From positions 79,358,641-79,422,640 of the forward strand of contig NC_090946.1 of the NCBI RefSeq assembly GCF_040807025.1: a stretch of 64,000 nucleotides of DNA, read 5' to 3'. Shown piece after piece: positions 12,601 to 21,429 of the stretch. The DNA is from Struthio camelus. Its lineage: Eukaryota; Chordata; Aves; Struthioniformes; Struthionidae. The notes under the pieces were generated by a model that ran no database searches, was not told where the DNA came from, and worked only from the letters and a program-made list of their open reading frames with translations. Position numbers and translations under genes: made by a program. Each line of letters opens with the position of its first letter. Position 1 is the stretch's first letter.

Positions 12601-13365
12601 GCCAACCCAGCTCTGTAAGTTGTGAACTGCAGCCTTCCCCTTGCTGACAGAGCTGCAGCAGTCTTGGCCTGGCCAGAGCTCGTTTTAAAAATAAAAGCTG
12701 TTCTACATCAAGCTGAGATTTCCACTAGTGGAACTGTGAGTTATTATCAATAGCTTGCGTGTGTGTGACTATCCCCTGCCAAAGTAAAACAGCTCTTCCG
12801 CTGTTCCTGCTCGATGGATTGGAACGCAGCTATCGCTTCCTTGGCCAACTGTTTTCATTTTACCATTGTCATAATACAGTTATCTCTGCAGCCAGTGAAT
12901 TTCTCCTTGCCAACTGATAAACACAGAGGTTTTAATTACTATATGCATGACACACACACCAGGCTGCTTTGGCATGCCTAGGACTCATACCAGTGAAGTG
13001 ATATTCCCTGTCTCGCATTGTACCAAAAGGATTGACAGCATTGTGTCCATGTTTACAGGTCTGGGCCTTTTGAAATTAGTGCTGATCTTGAAGACTCCAT
13101 GGAGTTTGTGGATCCCAGTGCCACTGGTGAAACAGATGAGAGTGGAGATGAGCACGTCAGTGATGAAGAGACAGATCTAGGGACAGACTGGGAGAATCTG
13201 CCAAGCCCTAGGTTCTGCGATATCCCCTCGCAGCAGGTGGAGATGCTGCAGAGTCAGAGTACACAGGTATCTCAGCCCATCGCCAGCAGCAGCGCTGGTG
13301 GAATGATCTCTTCTGCTGCTGCCTCGGTGACTTCGTGGTTTAAGGCGTACACTGGACATCGTTAA
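2024..13365 (+). CDS. ATG14: ATG14 (Barkor), exons 2-10 of a 10-exon gene; 5' partial
   Basis: This gene encodes the autophagy-specific subunit of class III PI3-kinase complex I. It targets Beclin 1-VPS34-VPS15 to the ER site of autophagosome formation and also helps autophagosome-lysosome fusion. Coding exons are 2024-2086, 2216-2258, 2666-2747, 7067-7304, 7709-7938, 8391-8508, 9656-9746, 9854-9939 and 13059-13365. Phases join without a break and give 418 residues plus a split first codon, matching human residues 75-492 in length. Exons 2-5 encode the charged coiled coil that binds Beclin 1 ([14 protein letters not shown] is visible). Exon 6 carries [11 protein letters not shown]. Exon 10 carries the BATS domain, ending in the curvature-sensing amphipathic helix ([13 protein letters not shown]). 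The N-terminal cysteine motif belongs to exon 1, which lies outside the window. Recognition is from remembered vertebrate ATG14 sequence. All donors are GT except intron 7, which is GC. Confidence 0.97.
2216..2258 (+). CDS. ATG14: ATG14 exon 3
   Basis: This is a 43-nt microexon-like exon reading [14 protein letters not shown], nearly identical to human ATG14. The acceptor is ctctag at 2210-2215 after a long pyrimidine tract, and the donor is gtgagt at 2259. It continues the coiled coil. Confidence 0.95.
2666..2747 (+). CDS. ATG14: ATG14 exon 4 (coiled coil)
   Basis: The exon has 82 nt and reads [19 protein letters not shown], essentially invariant in vertebrate ATG14. The acceptor is ttttcag ending at 2665 and the donor is gtgagt at 2748. 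A 4.3 kb intron holding an old LINE follows. Confidence 0.96.
2748..7066 (+). other. ATG14: ATG14 intron 4
   Basis: This is a 4.3 kb intron with donor gtgagt and acceptor ttttcacag. About a third of it (3520-5020) is a decayed CR1-like LINE in the sense direction. The remainder, 2748-3519 and 5021-7066, is AT-rich with no coding potential or RNA gene that I can recognise. Confidence 0.85.
3520..5020 (+). mobile_element. Ancient CR1/L3-like LINE, ORF2 remnant
   Basis: The order of decayed segments follows the reverse-transcriptase ORF of sauropsid CR1-like elements. There is an 'aagaatagatcttgtcaaatcaa' type segment near 4012, here interrupted by substitutions. A 'ggaacctgtccttggcccag' segment near 4255 precedes 'ttgttcagtattttccataa'. 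Near 4650 comes 'gtccagtttgagcaatttaagaaaga' with 'ctggagaaagtccagaa', and near 4920 'gttccctcactggaagtttc' with 'gctggacaagtat'. Frames are broken throughout and no ATTCTRTG tail is visible, so this is an old fossil. The boundaries are approximate. Identification is from remembered CR1/L3 consensus patterns. Confidence 0.75.
7067..7304 (+). CDS. ATG14: ATG14 exon 5 (end of coiled coil)
   Basis: This exon of 238 nt encodes [17 protein letters not shown], then a [18 protein letters not shown] segment and [16 protein letters not shown]. Charged heptad-like sequence fits the Beclin 1-binding coiled coil. The acceptor is ttttcacag ending at 7066. The donor gtacag at 7305 is weaker than its neighbours. 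An Arg codon is split across the junction. Confidence 0.97.
7305..7708 (+). other. ATG14: ATG14 intron 5
   Basis: This is a 404-nt intron, donor gtacag and acceptor gctacag. No element or RNA gene was recognised in it. Confidence 0.9.
7709..7938 (+). CDS. ATG14: ATG14 exon 6
   Basis: The exon has 230 nt and reads [20 protein letters not shown], then [19 protein letters not shown], then [21 protein letters not shown]. This is the best conserved stretch of ATG14 outside the coiled coil. The donor is gtaaga at 7939. The open frame runs on past the donor, but the family sequence stops matching there, so the exon ends at 7938. Confidence 0.97.
7939..8390 (+). other. ATG14: ATG14 intron 6
   Basis: This is a 452-nt intron with donor gtaaga and a strong acceptor (tttatttcttttag). 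I see nothing else in it. Confidence 0.9.
8391..8508 (+). CDS. ATG14: ATG14 exon 7, ends at a GC donor
   Basis: The exon has 118 nt and reads [20 protein letters not shown] and then [10 protein letters not shown]. It must end at 8508 for the split Ser codon (ag|c) to join exon 8 and restore the conserved CNSEFCGEN. The intron therefore starts gcaagt. Using the nearby GT at 8513 would add four bases and shift the frame. Confidence 0.95.
8509..9655 (+). other. ATG14: ATG14 intron 7 (GC-AG type)
   Basis: This 1147-nt intron starts with gcaagt and ends with tttcaacag. The exon-side bases ag|gcaagt match the known GC-donor consensus. A (GT)n/(GC)n repeat lies about 20-65 nt before the acceptor, where the branch point and pyrimidine tract would normally be. 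Otherwise there is no feature. Confidence 0.9.
9589..9638 (+). repeat. (TG)n with (GC)n tail, microsatellite
   Basis: A run of roughly 18 TG units is followed by alternating gcgcgcgcgcacgcatgc. Alternating purine-pyrimidine sequence of this type can adopt Z-DNA. It ends about 16 nt before the exon 8 acceptor of ATG14. Confidence 0.95.
9656..9746 (+). CDS. ATG14: ATG14 exon 8
   Basis: The exon has 91 nt and reads [20 protein letters not shown] and then [10 protein letters not shown]. The acceptor aacag ends at 9655 and the donor is gtagga at 9747. The intron that follows is only 107 nt. Confidence 0.96.
9854..9939 (+). CDS. ATG14: ATG14 exon 9
   Basis: The exon has 86 nt and reads [20 protein letters not shown] followed by SPDTENLG. 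The acceptor ggtag ends at 9853 and the donor is gtaaga at 9940. The split codon (ag|g) is completed by exon 10 as Arg. Confidence 0.96.
11030..11500 (+). mobile_element. Old CR1-like LINE, 3' end
   Basis: The segment from about 11385 reads 'gaagttactgggcccaggac', then 'gggggaactgggtggaattt', then 'ggcctttgttatataggaga', ending 'aatggtcccttctggcctta'. This is the characteristic terminal sequence of turtle, crocodile and bird CR1-like elements. The upstream boundary is vague. The copy is diverged and has no open frame. It lies in sense orientation in ATG14 intron 9. Confidence 0.75.
12075..12246 (-). mobile_element. CR1 LINE 3' fragment, antisense
   Basis: Read on the - strand it encodes [19 protein letters not shown], the C-terminal end of CR1 ORF2. 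It then gives a 'gagttggactaaaggaactc' type 3' UTR. It is truncated to about 170 bp. The + strand abuts an A-run (12247-12267) and then a T-run, where the element's 5' truncation point lies. Confidence 0.88.
13059..13365 (+). CDS. ATG14: ATG14 exon 10, BATS domain and stop
   Basis: The coding part has 307 nt. It begins with [20 protein letters not shown], passes an acidic [20 protein letters not shown] segment, and ends [18 protein letters not shown] with stop taa at 13363-13365. The last 80 residues form the BATS region. Its final amphipathic helix (W and F hydrophobic face) binds curved, PI3P-rich membrane in the known protein. All its key aromatic residues are present. Confidence 0.97.
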
Positions 13366-13599
13366 TGAGCATGGGAAAAGGATCACAGGATCTGTGGAAG
13401 GAATCCCTCCCCGACAATGCTGTAGTAAACCTTACGTATTCAGTTAAGTAGTGCCTGGAACAAAGAAAAGGTCAGACTTCAATTTTGTAAACCAGAAAAA
13501 CCTTTTTATTTACCCAAGATGACTGTGACGGCACCATTTTGTAAATTAGTTAGCTACACACTTCTGACTGATTCTATGACGGCACTTCGTTGAAGGAAT

Positions 13600-14330
13600 A
13601 ACCCCGCGCAGCAGTACATGCTGGGGGTTGACCCGCTGGAAAGCAGCTCTGCAGAGAAGGACCTGGGAGTCCTCTGGTGGACAACAAGATGACCACGAGC
13701 CAGCAAGGTGCCCTTGTGGCCAAGAAGGCCAATGGTCTCCTGGGGTGCATTAGGCAGAGCGTTGCCAGCAGGTGGAGGGAGGGGATCCTGCCCCTCTCCT
13801 CAGCCCTGCTGAGGCCTCACCTGGAGTACTGGGTCCACTTCTGGGCTCCCCTGTACAAGAGAGACATGGCGCTACTGGAGAGAGTCCGGCGGACGGCTCC
13901 AAAGAGGATGAGGGGCCTGGAGCATCTCTCCTGTGAAGAAAGGCTGCGAGAGCTGGGCCTCTTCAGCAGAAGGCTCAAGGGTGATCTCATCAATGCGTAC
14001 AAGTATGTGAAGGGAGGGTGTCGAGAGGATGAGGCCAGTCTCTTCTCCGTGGTGCCCAGCAACAGGACAAGAGGCAATGGGCAGAAACTGAACCACAGGA
14101 AGTTCCATCTGGAGATGAGGGAAAACTTCTTGACTGTGAGGGTGACAGAGCGCTGGAACAGGTTGCCCAGAGAGGTAGCGGGGTCTCCTCCGCTGGAGAT
14201 ATTCAAAACCCGTCTGGACGTGATCCTGGTCAACATGCTCTAGAGGACCCTGCTTGAGCAGTGGGGTTGGACTAGATGATCTTCGGAGGTCCCTTCCAAC
14301 CTAAACCATTCTGTGATTCTGTGATTTGTG
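13600..14330 (+). mobile_element. CR1 LINE, 5'-truncated, ORF2 C-terminus plus 3' UTR
   Basis: An uninterrupted 188-codon frame (about 13677-14243) reads through [20 protein letters not shown], then [20 protein letters not shown], then [20 protein letters not shown]. This is the C-terminal part of CR1 reverse transcriptase ORF2, downstream of its catalytic domain. It is followed by 'ttggactagatgatcttcgg', 'ttccaacctaaaccattctg' and the short ATTCTGTG-type tail repeats that mark avian CR1 3' ends. The intact frame and recognisable tail suggest a fairly young insertion. It sits in sense orientation in the inferred ATG14 3' UTR. Confidence 0.95.
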
Positions 14331-16557
14331 TTTTGGTTCTGTCTGCATTGTTGAGTATTGAAGAAAAAGGACCCAGCAGCCTCCACCTTTACCTTCTAAA
14401 GAAGAAACAGATTTTGGAGAATTTGGATCAAAATGAGTACAGGGAGAAGGCTGCTCAATATTCAGTCTGGATGGTGGTGCAAATGCAATTCACATTTTCT
14501 TAACTCCTTACAGGGTTTTTGTTTGTGTGTGTTTTAAATCTGTCTTGCATAATGCAAAAATGCATATTTCTAAATTTTTTTCATTCGGGACATGAAAATT
14601 ATGCATTTTTAACATGTTTTCTAATCTCTGTTGCCATATTTTTAATACAAAGAATCAGCATGGACCAGAATTCACACAGCAAATTGCTCTTGTTTTAATT
14701 TGGTTGTGGATCTTTACCCAGTTTTGCAGTAGAAAACTGGTTTGTTTCATGCTATTTCCACTGATCGGTAGTCTAGAAGTTTCATGTTGTGCTGTCCAAA
14801 GCACACACAGGCTCTTTACTCTTAATACCATACACCAAAGAAACACTGGACGTTCTGTTAGCTAGACCCACATTTGATGCCGATACAGGAGGACTGTGTT
14901 GTTGCAATAATATTCATCAGTTACAATGCCATGTTGCTACTTTGTAATATTAGAAAACCTCATTTCAAGCTAGTTTAATGAAGTCACATGTTCTCCATAC
15001 TACATGCATTTTAAACCCTATTCTATTTTATGTTTATGGTGGGTTTTTTTCTTGTTTACTAAATGCCAAGAAGTTGATTTCATTTCACTGCAGAAATGCT
15101 CACAGCGCAGTTGGCTCGCTTGTAAAACTGCGGGAGGTGTGATACTGACAGATGCGTTCGTTAGCAAGTGGCTCCTCCACTTCCTCTGCCTTTCGGTATG
15201 TATTACTTAAAGATGGGTTTACTCAGTGAGGCTTCCAATATACGGTTTACATTTTCTAGTTGGGACATTTTACTTCTCCATGGGGTAAACTAATGTAAAA
15301 GCGTCCTCCCATCCCTCCAGGATGGAAGATTTCCACCTCTCTTCCCTGTAATTTTCCAGTGGCGACACAGCTCGTAATGTGGAGCGCTGTGAGGCTGCAG
15401 TGAGTGATGATGCATGAGCCACATCACCGGCGTCAGGCAGTGTCCTAGTGCATGTTGCAGACACCGGCTCTGCAGCCAGCTTACCCTGCTGCCTTGTTCT
15501 CTGTGGAGCGGTTTGTGGTGGTTTTGCTCTGGCCAGCAAAAGGAGACGTGTGCTCCCTTCAGGGCTGATCTGTGCTGCCTCCTGTCTCCACTGAGGAATG
15601 GTTGAAAAAGCAATTTACGTACTAATGCTTGTGCACCCCAGTGATCCTCATTCTGAAGGTACCAGTCAAATATTGTGTCTCCCACCCCCCCGGTCTCGTA
15701 TGGCAGCTCTTTCTCTTTGGCCTTAGGGATGGGGATTTGATGTCATTAGGGTTTTTTTGTTTTTTTTTTTTAAACCAAAGACCCTTAACTCTATGCTAAC
15801 AGCATATACGTTGTTAGATGAAGACATCCTCAGCACTACAACTGTTTTCATCTAAATCCAATAGTTAGGTTTGTTTTGGGAAACATGACAGTTAAGAGAA
15901 TAGCCAAGACTCCTTGACTACTGTAGTCTGAACTGGGACTATGCCCCCCGCCCCCCGAACCGCAAGGGCTCTCTCCAGGGACGGGGGACTGTAGGCGTGG
16001 GTTCCCGTTCAGTTAACAGCACTTTACTTAGTTGCAGCTATCGGATTCTTTGCAGTTCTGAGCAACCAGCACACATTCATGAGTACTGTATATTGGGCTC
16101 TTAGCATCTTACAGCCCTTTTTGGTTCCCCATTTATTTTGCACTGGACCCCACCGTCTAATTTTTTTTTTTTTTAACACATTTCAGTCACTCTTTCATTG
16201 CCGCCTTTGTGCTACTTGGAACCCCTGAAGGCCAGGCCATGCTTCAGCTTTGTATGCTATCATTCACTTACTGTACAAAAATAACAGACACCTTTTTAAG
16301 CCATATTAACTTCATAACCATCATGTTTTCCAAATAATTTATTTGCAACCATGTAACATGCTGAAAGTGCACAAAGGCATTGCAATAGTGTTATAATGCA
16401 TTGGGATAGGTCCTTTCAAGACATGTTTTTTGTAACAGAATACAGATTGTGGTTTTTTTTAAAGTGTTTTGCACATGTGCAGCTAAGAGGGAAAAAAATG
16501 TGTGTCCAAAACTTGAGTGCAATTGACAGGATTAGTTTTATAGGTTGTTTTTTTTTT

Positions 16558-16576
16558 GGGGGGGGGGGGGCGGGGG
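16558..16576 (+). repeat. Poly-G run in ATG14 3' UTR
   Basis: A run of 13 G, one C and then five G follows a T-run. On the transcribed strand of ATG14 this could form a G-quadruplex in the RNA. Length calls in such homopolymers are error-prone. Confidence 0.85.
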
Positions 16577-16908
16577 AGAGAAAGAACATCCGTAATTATA
16601 GATATTTGAAGACAGCCAGCTGAGAATTTACAGAACGATTTGCGTAGCATGAATGCAGGAATTTCAGTTTAGGCCGTGACTTTTGTCTGTGACCAGTGAT
16701 CTGGTGTGGCAAATTTGTGCTGCCAAGGAAGGGCCTGATTTTGAGAGCCCATCCCTCTGTTGAAAATCAGGTGCCTTTGAAGGGTCTCAGATGGGATATC
16801 CAAGGGTTGCTCGTCACCTGCAACAACTCTGGGCCTCTCTCTGCAACTTCCGAACTAGATGTAACTAAACACAAATGGTTTTTTTTTTCTAAATTTTATT
16901 GTATTGCA

Positions 16909-16914
16909 ATAAAT
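16909..16914 (+). terminator. ATG14: Poly(A) signal aataaa, likely ATG14 distal
   Basis: A canonical hexamer, aataaa, is followed within 20-60 nt by T- and GT-rich sequence (tttttaaagttg, ttctgtgtggttt). It is the best candidate for the ATG14 3' end. Confidence 0.6.
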
Positions 16915-18429
16915 CTTTAACAGTAATTTTTTAAAGTTGTATATTTATAATTGTTATTTCTGTGTGGTTTGTTTTTTAAACGTGCTGGGGAAAGTACACA
17001 AGCATTTCCAGCCTTCAGAGCGTCAAGGGCATCCAGCCCTGTCATGCTTAACTTCCAGTGCGATCATAAAGCGGTGAAACATGCTTAAAAACACTTACAT
17101 AAAATAACTGCATCCACACACACACGTAGGTATATGTAAACTGACAAATTTCTCCTGCAGGCTGGCTTTGGACTACACGCTGGGGGGTGACTGTTTTTCT
17201 TACATTGCCAGCTGCAGTTAATGAACATGAATTACTTCTGCATGCAAGGGAACACACTCCTGTTTACAAGGTCATTTCAAAAGGACATGAGCATGTGTTG
17301 TCTTATGATGCAGGTAAGTTTTAAAGTAAAATATTCTGTGTCTGAGCAAGGGAAAGAGTGCTGTTTGTTGGCAAGAAACAGGCTCTGCCCACTAGAGCCG
17401 ATGGCCTTAGTAGACCAAGGCTTGCTCCTAGCTGAAAAAGCAACTTGTTCCACTTATGTTTTTTGCTCCAGCTACCTAACGGGGGAACTGATAGTCCCCG
17501 ATTCCCATGCTCCATGCTCAAAAGAGCAGGAGCAACAGCAACCTGGCTTTCCCTCAGCATTTAGAGCTAATGCATTTTGCTGCCTCCATCGCTAATGCCA
17601 TAGTTTGGTCGTGATGGTTCAGGAAGGCAGCCTGCGCACGAAGAGAAGCTAGGCTTCCCACTCGCAAGGCTCAGCCTGTGCCTACAGGGCTGCAAGGGGA
17701 TCGATTGGTTTGCTTCCACTTAGGAAGCTCCAGCAGCAGGAGGCTTCTTCCAGTGCCACCACTGGGTTGCAGCCGTGCTGTGCTGGGGGTGCTCCATCAT
17801 GGCCTCAGACCCATCCCGACTCCAGGGTTCAAGCACAGACCTGCCAAATGCAGGATGGGGAAGAGCAAGAGCCCAGGCAGGGTGAGTTTTCAGCTCCCTT
17901 CTCACGTTGCAAGAAGTACAGTTCAAAGTGAAACTCAGCCACTTCAGTGCAGTCTGGCAGCAAATCTGTGCAGGGGTTGCATGAAAAGGGACGGGGCTGG
18001 AGGCTGGCGGGGGGGAAGATGCTGCAGAAAATGAATCGGGGTTAATAAGAGGGAGCTGAGGTCAGAGAAAGCCTTTAGTAGCCCCTCTTTAGAGGGAACA
18101 GAGGCCCAAGGAACAGGAGAACAGGCTGTAGTAAAGGTGGGACTGAATGAGAGCCTGGCCCAGAGCCCTGGCCACAGGTGACTTTTCAGTGGTGTTGCTG
18201 ACAGGAGCCCATGCAGTTTAACGAAAACTGGAGGCTTATGAACAATGGAAACATTACTAGTTTCTTCACAGGCAGAGCTGGAAATTCAGTCCAGGCTGCA
18301 GCCCCTCCCAGGCAGGGAATTCAAGCACACAGCCCAAGCTTTATTTCTCATGTCTACTGAGAGCTGAATTTTCAAAATCCAACTCTGACCTTTAAAAATA
18401 ATATATGTTTACATAATAGCTATGTATAT

Positions 18430-18471
18430 ATGTGTGTGTGTGTGTATAGATAGATAGATATCTATCTATCT
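18430..18471. repeat. (TG)n plus perfect GATA/TATC palindrome
   Basis: A TG run is followed by gatagatagatatctatcta at 18449 onward. The 24 bp at 18448-18471 are perfectly self-complementary. It lies in the gap between the two convergent genes. Confidence 0.9.
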
Positions 18472-19038
18472 TTCTTGAAAAGAATAAGTATATGGCTATT
18501 AACCTTGGCTTCTCCCTAAGCAAGCTTTTGAAGAAACAAATCTGCACTTGAATTTGGTGCTTTGAAAAAAAAAAAAAAAAAAAGACACTGCAGGGAGCTC
18601 AGGCTGGCTACATTCAAACCAGGCCAGTTCTGGATGCAAAAGATTGTTCGGTAAACCAATTTTTAACACTAATGGCAAGCAACAGGGATAGTTGCTCTAA
18701 ATTGCATAAGTGATATATATAAAACATCCCACAGTACTCAAGGTGGGAGGGATGGCCTGTTTAGGGTAGAGAGCAATCAACCTCTTTCTATTTAGGCTGC
18801 CTTTGCCTCTGTAAGGAACAAAAAGATCCCAATGATATTTTAGTCTCATTTTTCTCCTCTGGTAGCCTTATTCAACGAAGGTGACCAGAATCTCACACCC
18901 TGTTCCAAAAAAAATGACTTCACTAGCCCCTTATCTAGTTACAAAATATTTTCCTCTGCTGCTTCTATTTCAGCCTCGCAGGGACTTTCCTTACTGCTGT
19001 CAACGTGGAGCCGTTTATCTCAAGTTTTCCAGAGTCTT

Positions 19039-19052
19039 GGGGGGGGGGGGGG
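19039..19052 (+). repeat. Poly-G run
   Basis: This is an uninterrupted 14-G homopolymer in the intergenic gap. Its length may be inaccurate. Confidence 0.85.
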
Positions 19053-20849
19053 CAGGAAAGCAGTTTCTTCCTCCTCTTCCTTAATTTAAATTCAGCTGAA
19101 GGCATTTGATCCTGATGGCTTTGGCAAGACAACTTCTTACAGAAAGTCGGTTTTGCAGCTCTTCCCTGCACAGCCGCAGCCTGCAGCGGGGATCGCCCCA
19201 CCAGGCAGCACATCCCGGCGAAGCCTGCACCCTGTTAGAGAATGAAGTCACAAATTAAGGAGGGATCCTGCCTTTGCTCTCCCTCTTTGCAGCCGATTAC
19301 GAAGCAGCCACACCCTCCTGTTAGCTTTCTAATTTCATTCCTCCTGGTTGTCATCATGTCTGCTGCATTGCGGAGGGCTGAGCAGCCACAGGGAGTGGTG
19401 CCTGACACCCAGGATGGCAGGCAGCAGGTACAGCAGGGACTGAAAAAAGCATCACTTTTAAATCTAGAGCAAACATAGCAATTTAACCAAAACCCAATCT
19501 GGGGCAGTCAAGGGCTCAGTCTTCTTTCTCTCACAGAACTGCATTGTTAATGGAGAGAATAAAAGCATGTAGCTTCAAAGGCACTCTGTCACCACAATCG
19601 TTTTAAAATAAAGTGACTTACTCCATGCAAACCACCATGGTTTCAGGTGAAGCACGGGGATGTGGGTGGTTCAGACTGGCCAGAGCAGTCCACAGATTTC
19701 CTCACCCCTCCTCATGTTGCTGATCTTGCACAGCTGCCCCATCCACAGACTAGGCCTTCTGCTCCAAGGAAGAGGGCTCACTGCTTCCCACAAGCTGCCT
19801 TCAAGTTTGCAAGACAGCGAAAGGCCTGGGGTGAACCCCACGGGAAGGTGGCACCAGCTCTTCTTGCACGAGGTTGGACGCTGCATTTGCCCCAGCCACA
19901 GTGATATACAGGAGCCCGTCCTTCTTCTGAGCAGAGGCAGTGAACAGCCGTGGCACCATGTCCAGCCCAAGTACTGCAGAAGCACAACTGCCTCCCGTCT
20001 CTTGGCTCTTCTGCTCCGCAAAAATAGCTGCTGCTCCAGTTAGTCCGATCACAGAAACACAACACGGCTGCTCTTTTGGCCGAGTTACATTTCCAGACTC
20101 AGAAACTTTGTTTGCTGGGCACCAGGCAGGCCGTAACTGGAGGCTAAAGTCTGGAACGCAGCGCTAGAGAGGAGAGAACGTTTCCGAGCCCTCAGCTCCC
20201 ATTAGAGTTGCAAGAAGTACCATTCACCTGCACTTCTGACGTGGACATTCACAGCTCCCTTTTGAAAGCACCGACTTGCACATCAGAAACCAGAAGCCAG
20301 AGCACGATGAACTGGTGCAAGGATCCCTCTTGCAAAGGAAGAAATTCCATGTACAAAAGACACCAAAACTTCCGGCAAGTAAAACAGGCAAACGTTGGTC
20401 ACAGAGCCAAAGTAAATCAGCTGTCATCCTACCAGACACCAGCTCCAGCCTTGAGCTTTCAGCGCACAACTGAGCGGCCTCAAGTGGGACTCAATACTTC
20501 GGGCTGGTTTACACAAGAATCACGCTACAGCTGAGAAGCGAGACTGAAACCAGACAATCCCAGCTTTTGCAGACCTCACACATCGCACTTCGCACGCCTC
20601 GCGCCAGCGCTCAGAACCACGCGAGGCTTCATGTAGCCTCTGCTGTACTCGACGCTAACGGGAGGGAAAGGAAAAGCTGGAATTTGTGAGTGTTACAGCT
20701 GGGAGATGTCCAAGTCACTCACTCACTTTTTTAAATAAAAGGGCTAGATTTCTACTGGAAGCATACTGCAAGATTGAACTACATCACGGTACCAAATTTC
20801 TGCCTCATTTTACAGTATTTTTATTTTGGGGGCAAAAAAGTTGTACAAG

Positions 20850-21429
20850 AAAGTCAGATAAGGCAGATCTAGAATGCACATTTTATTACAGTAAAAAAAA
20901 AAAAAATAACCAGACAACATGGATAAGGTAGACAAGAACTTTTTATATTCTGACTATACAATAATATTCCTCTCTTTTTATCCACTGCTGCACTACTATA
21001 ATGTATCTGTTCTAGTCTAATTTTAAGGTTGTCCAGTTAAATTGTTTGAAGATTCTTTAGACAAGTTGACCTTTACCTATTTAGAGTTTCTTTTCAGAAA
21101 CATTCATATATTATACAGGATATACAGATTTTTGAAACAAGACACTTAAAAACACACACAACTATAGCCGCAACACTATCATAGCTGCATTGTAGTGATT
21201 ACATTGCTCAGCCAGCTGTAGACTCTGTATGTACAATTAGTTTTTATAGTGTTATTTACATAGATGGACTAAAAGCTATCTTTAATCTAAAAGGTAAAGG
21301 CTCTTGTGTTTTAAGTATGTGCAGTTTCATAGCCTTGTGAAAAACACGACAATTATATACACTGTAAACAGCACAAGGCATGAGAATTTCCTCCTACCCC
21401 AAACAATCTTGCAGGAAAGTGTATGTGCA
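20850..21429 (-). other. FBXO34: FBXO34 3' UTR (inferred)
   Basis: This is AT-rich sequence downstream of the FBXO34 stop on the - strand. A canonical signal (aataaa on -, tttatt at 20882-20887) suggests the end near 20860. A second lies at 20820-20825. A proximal variant (attaaa on -, 21281-21286) could give a 3' UTR of only about 150 nt. The extent is inferred. Confidence 0.65.
20882..20887 (-). terminator. FBXO34: Poly(A) signal, FBXO34
   Basis: The hexamer aataaa is read on the - strand about 545 nt after the stop codon. It is the first canonical signal downstream of FBXO34. Confidence 0.6.

Larger units (their letters stand above)
9940..13058 (+). other. ATG14: ATG14 intron 9
   Basis: This is a 3.1 kb intron containing an old sense CR1-like 3' end (about 11030-11500) and an antisense CR1 3' fragment (12075-12246) followed by an A-run. 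The acceptor is tgtttacag ending at 13058. No additional exon or RNA gene is apparent in the remainder. Confidence 0.85.
13366..16930 (+). other. ATG14: ATG14 3' UTR (inferred extent)
   Basis: This non-coding stretch follows the ATG14 stop. The first good poly(A) signal in the + direction is aataaa at 16909-16914, followed by T-rich sequence. About 3.5 kb of 3' UTR would be similar to the long 3' UTR known for human ATG14, once the 0.7 kb CR1 insertion is allowed for. The extent is an inference; no transcript evidence is available. Confidence 0.6.
16931..20849. other. Intergenic gap between convergent ATG14 and FBXO34
   Basis: About 3.9 kb lie between the inferred 3' ends. It contains a TG/GATA microsatellite with a palindrome (18430-18471), an A-run near 18566-18583 and a G-run at 19039-19052. 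Several open frames of 60-130 codons on both strands match nothing I recognise and show no splice-linked structure. I support no gene here. Confidence 0.7.
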
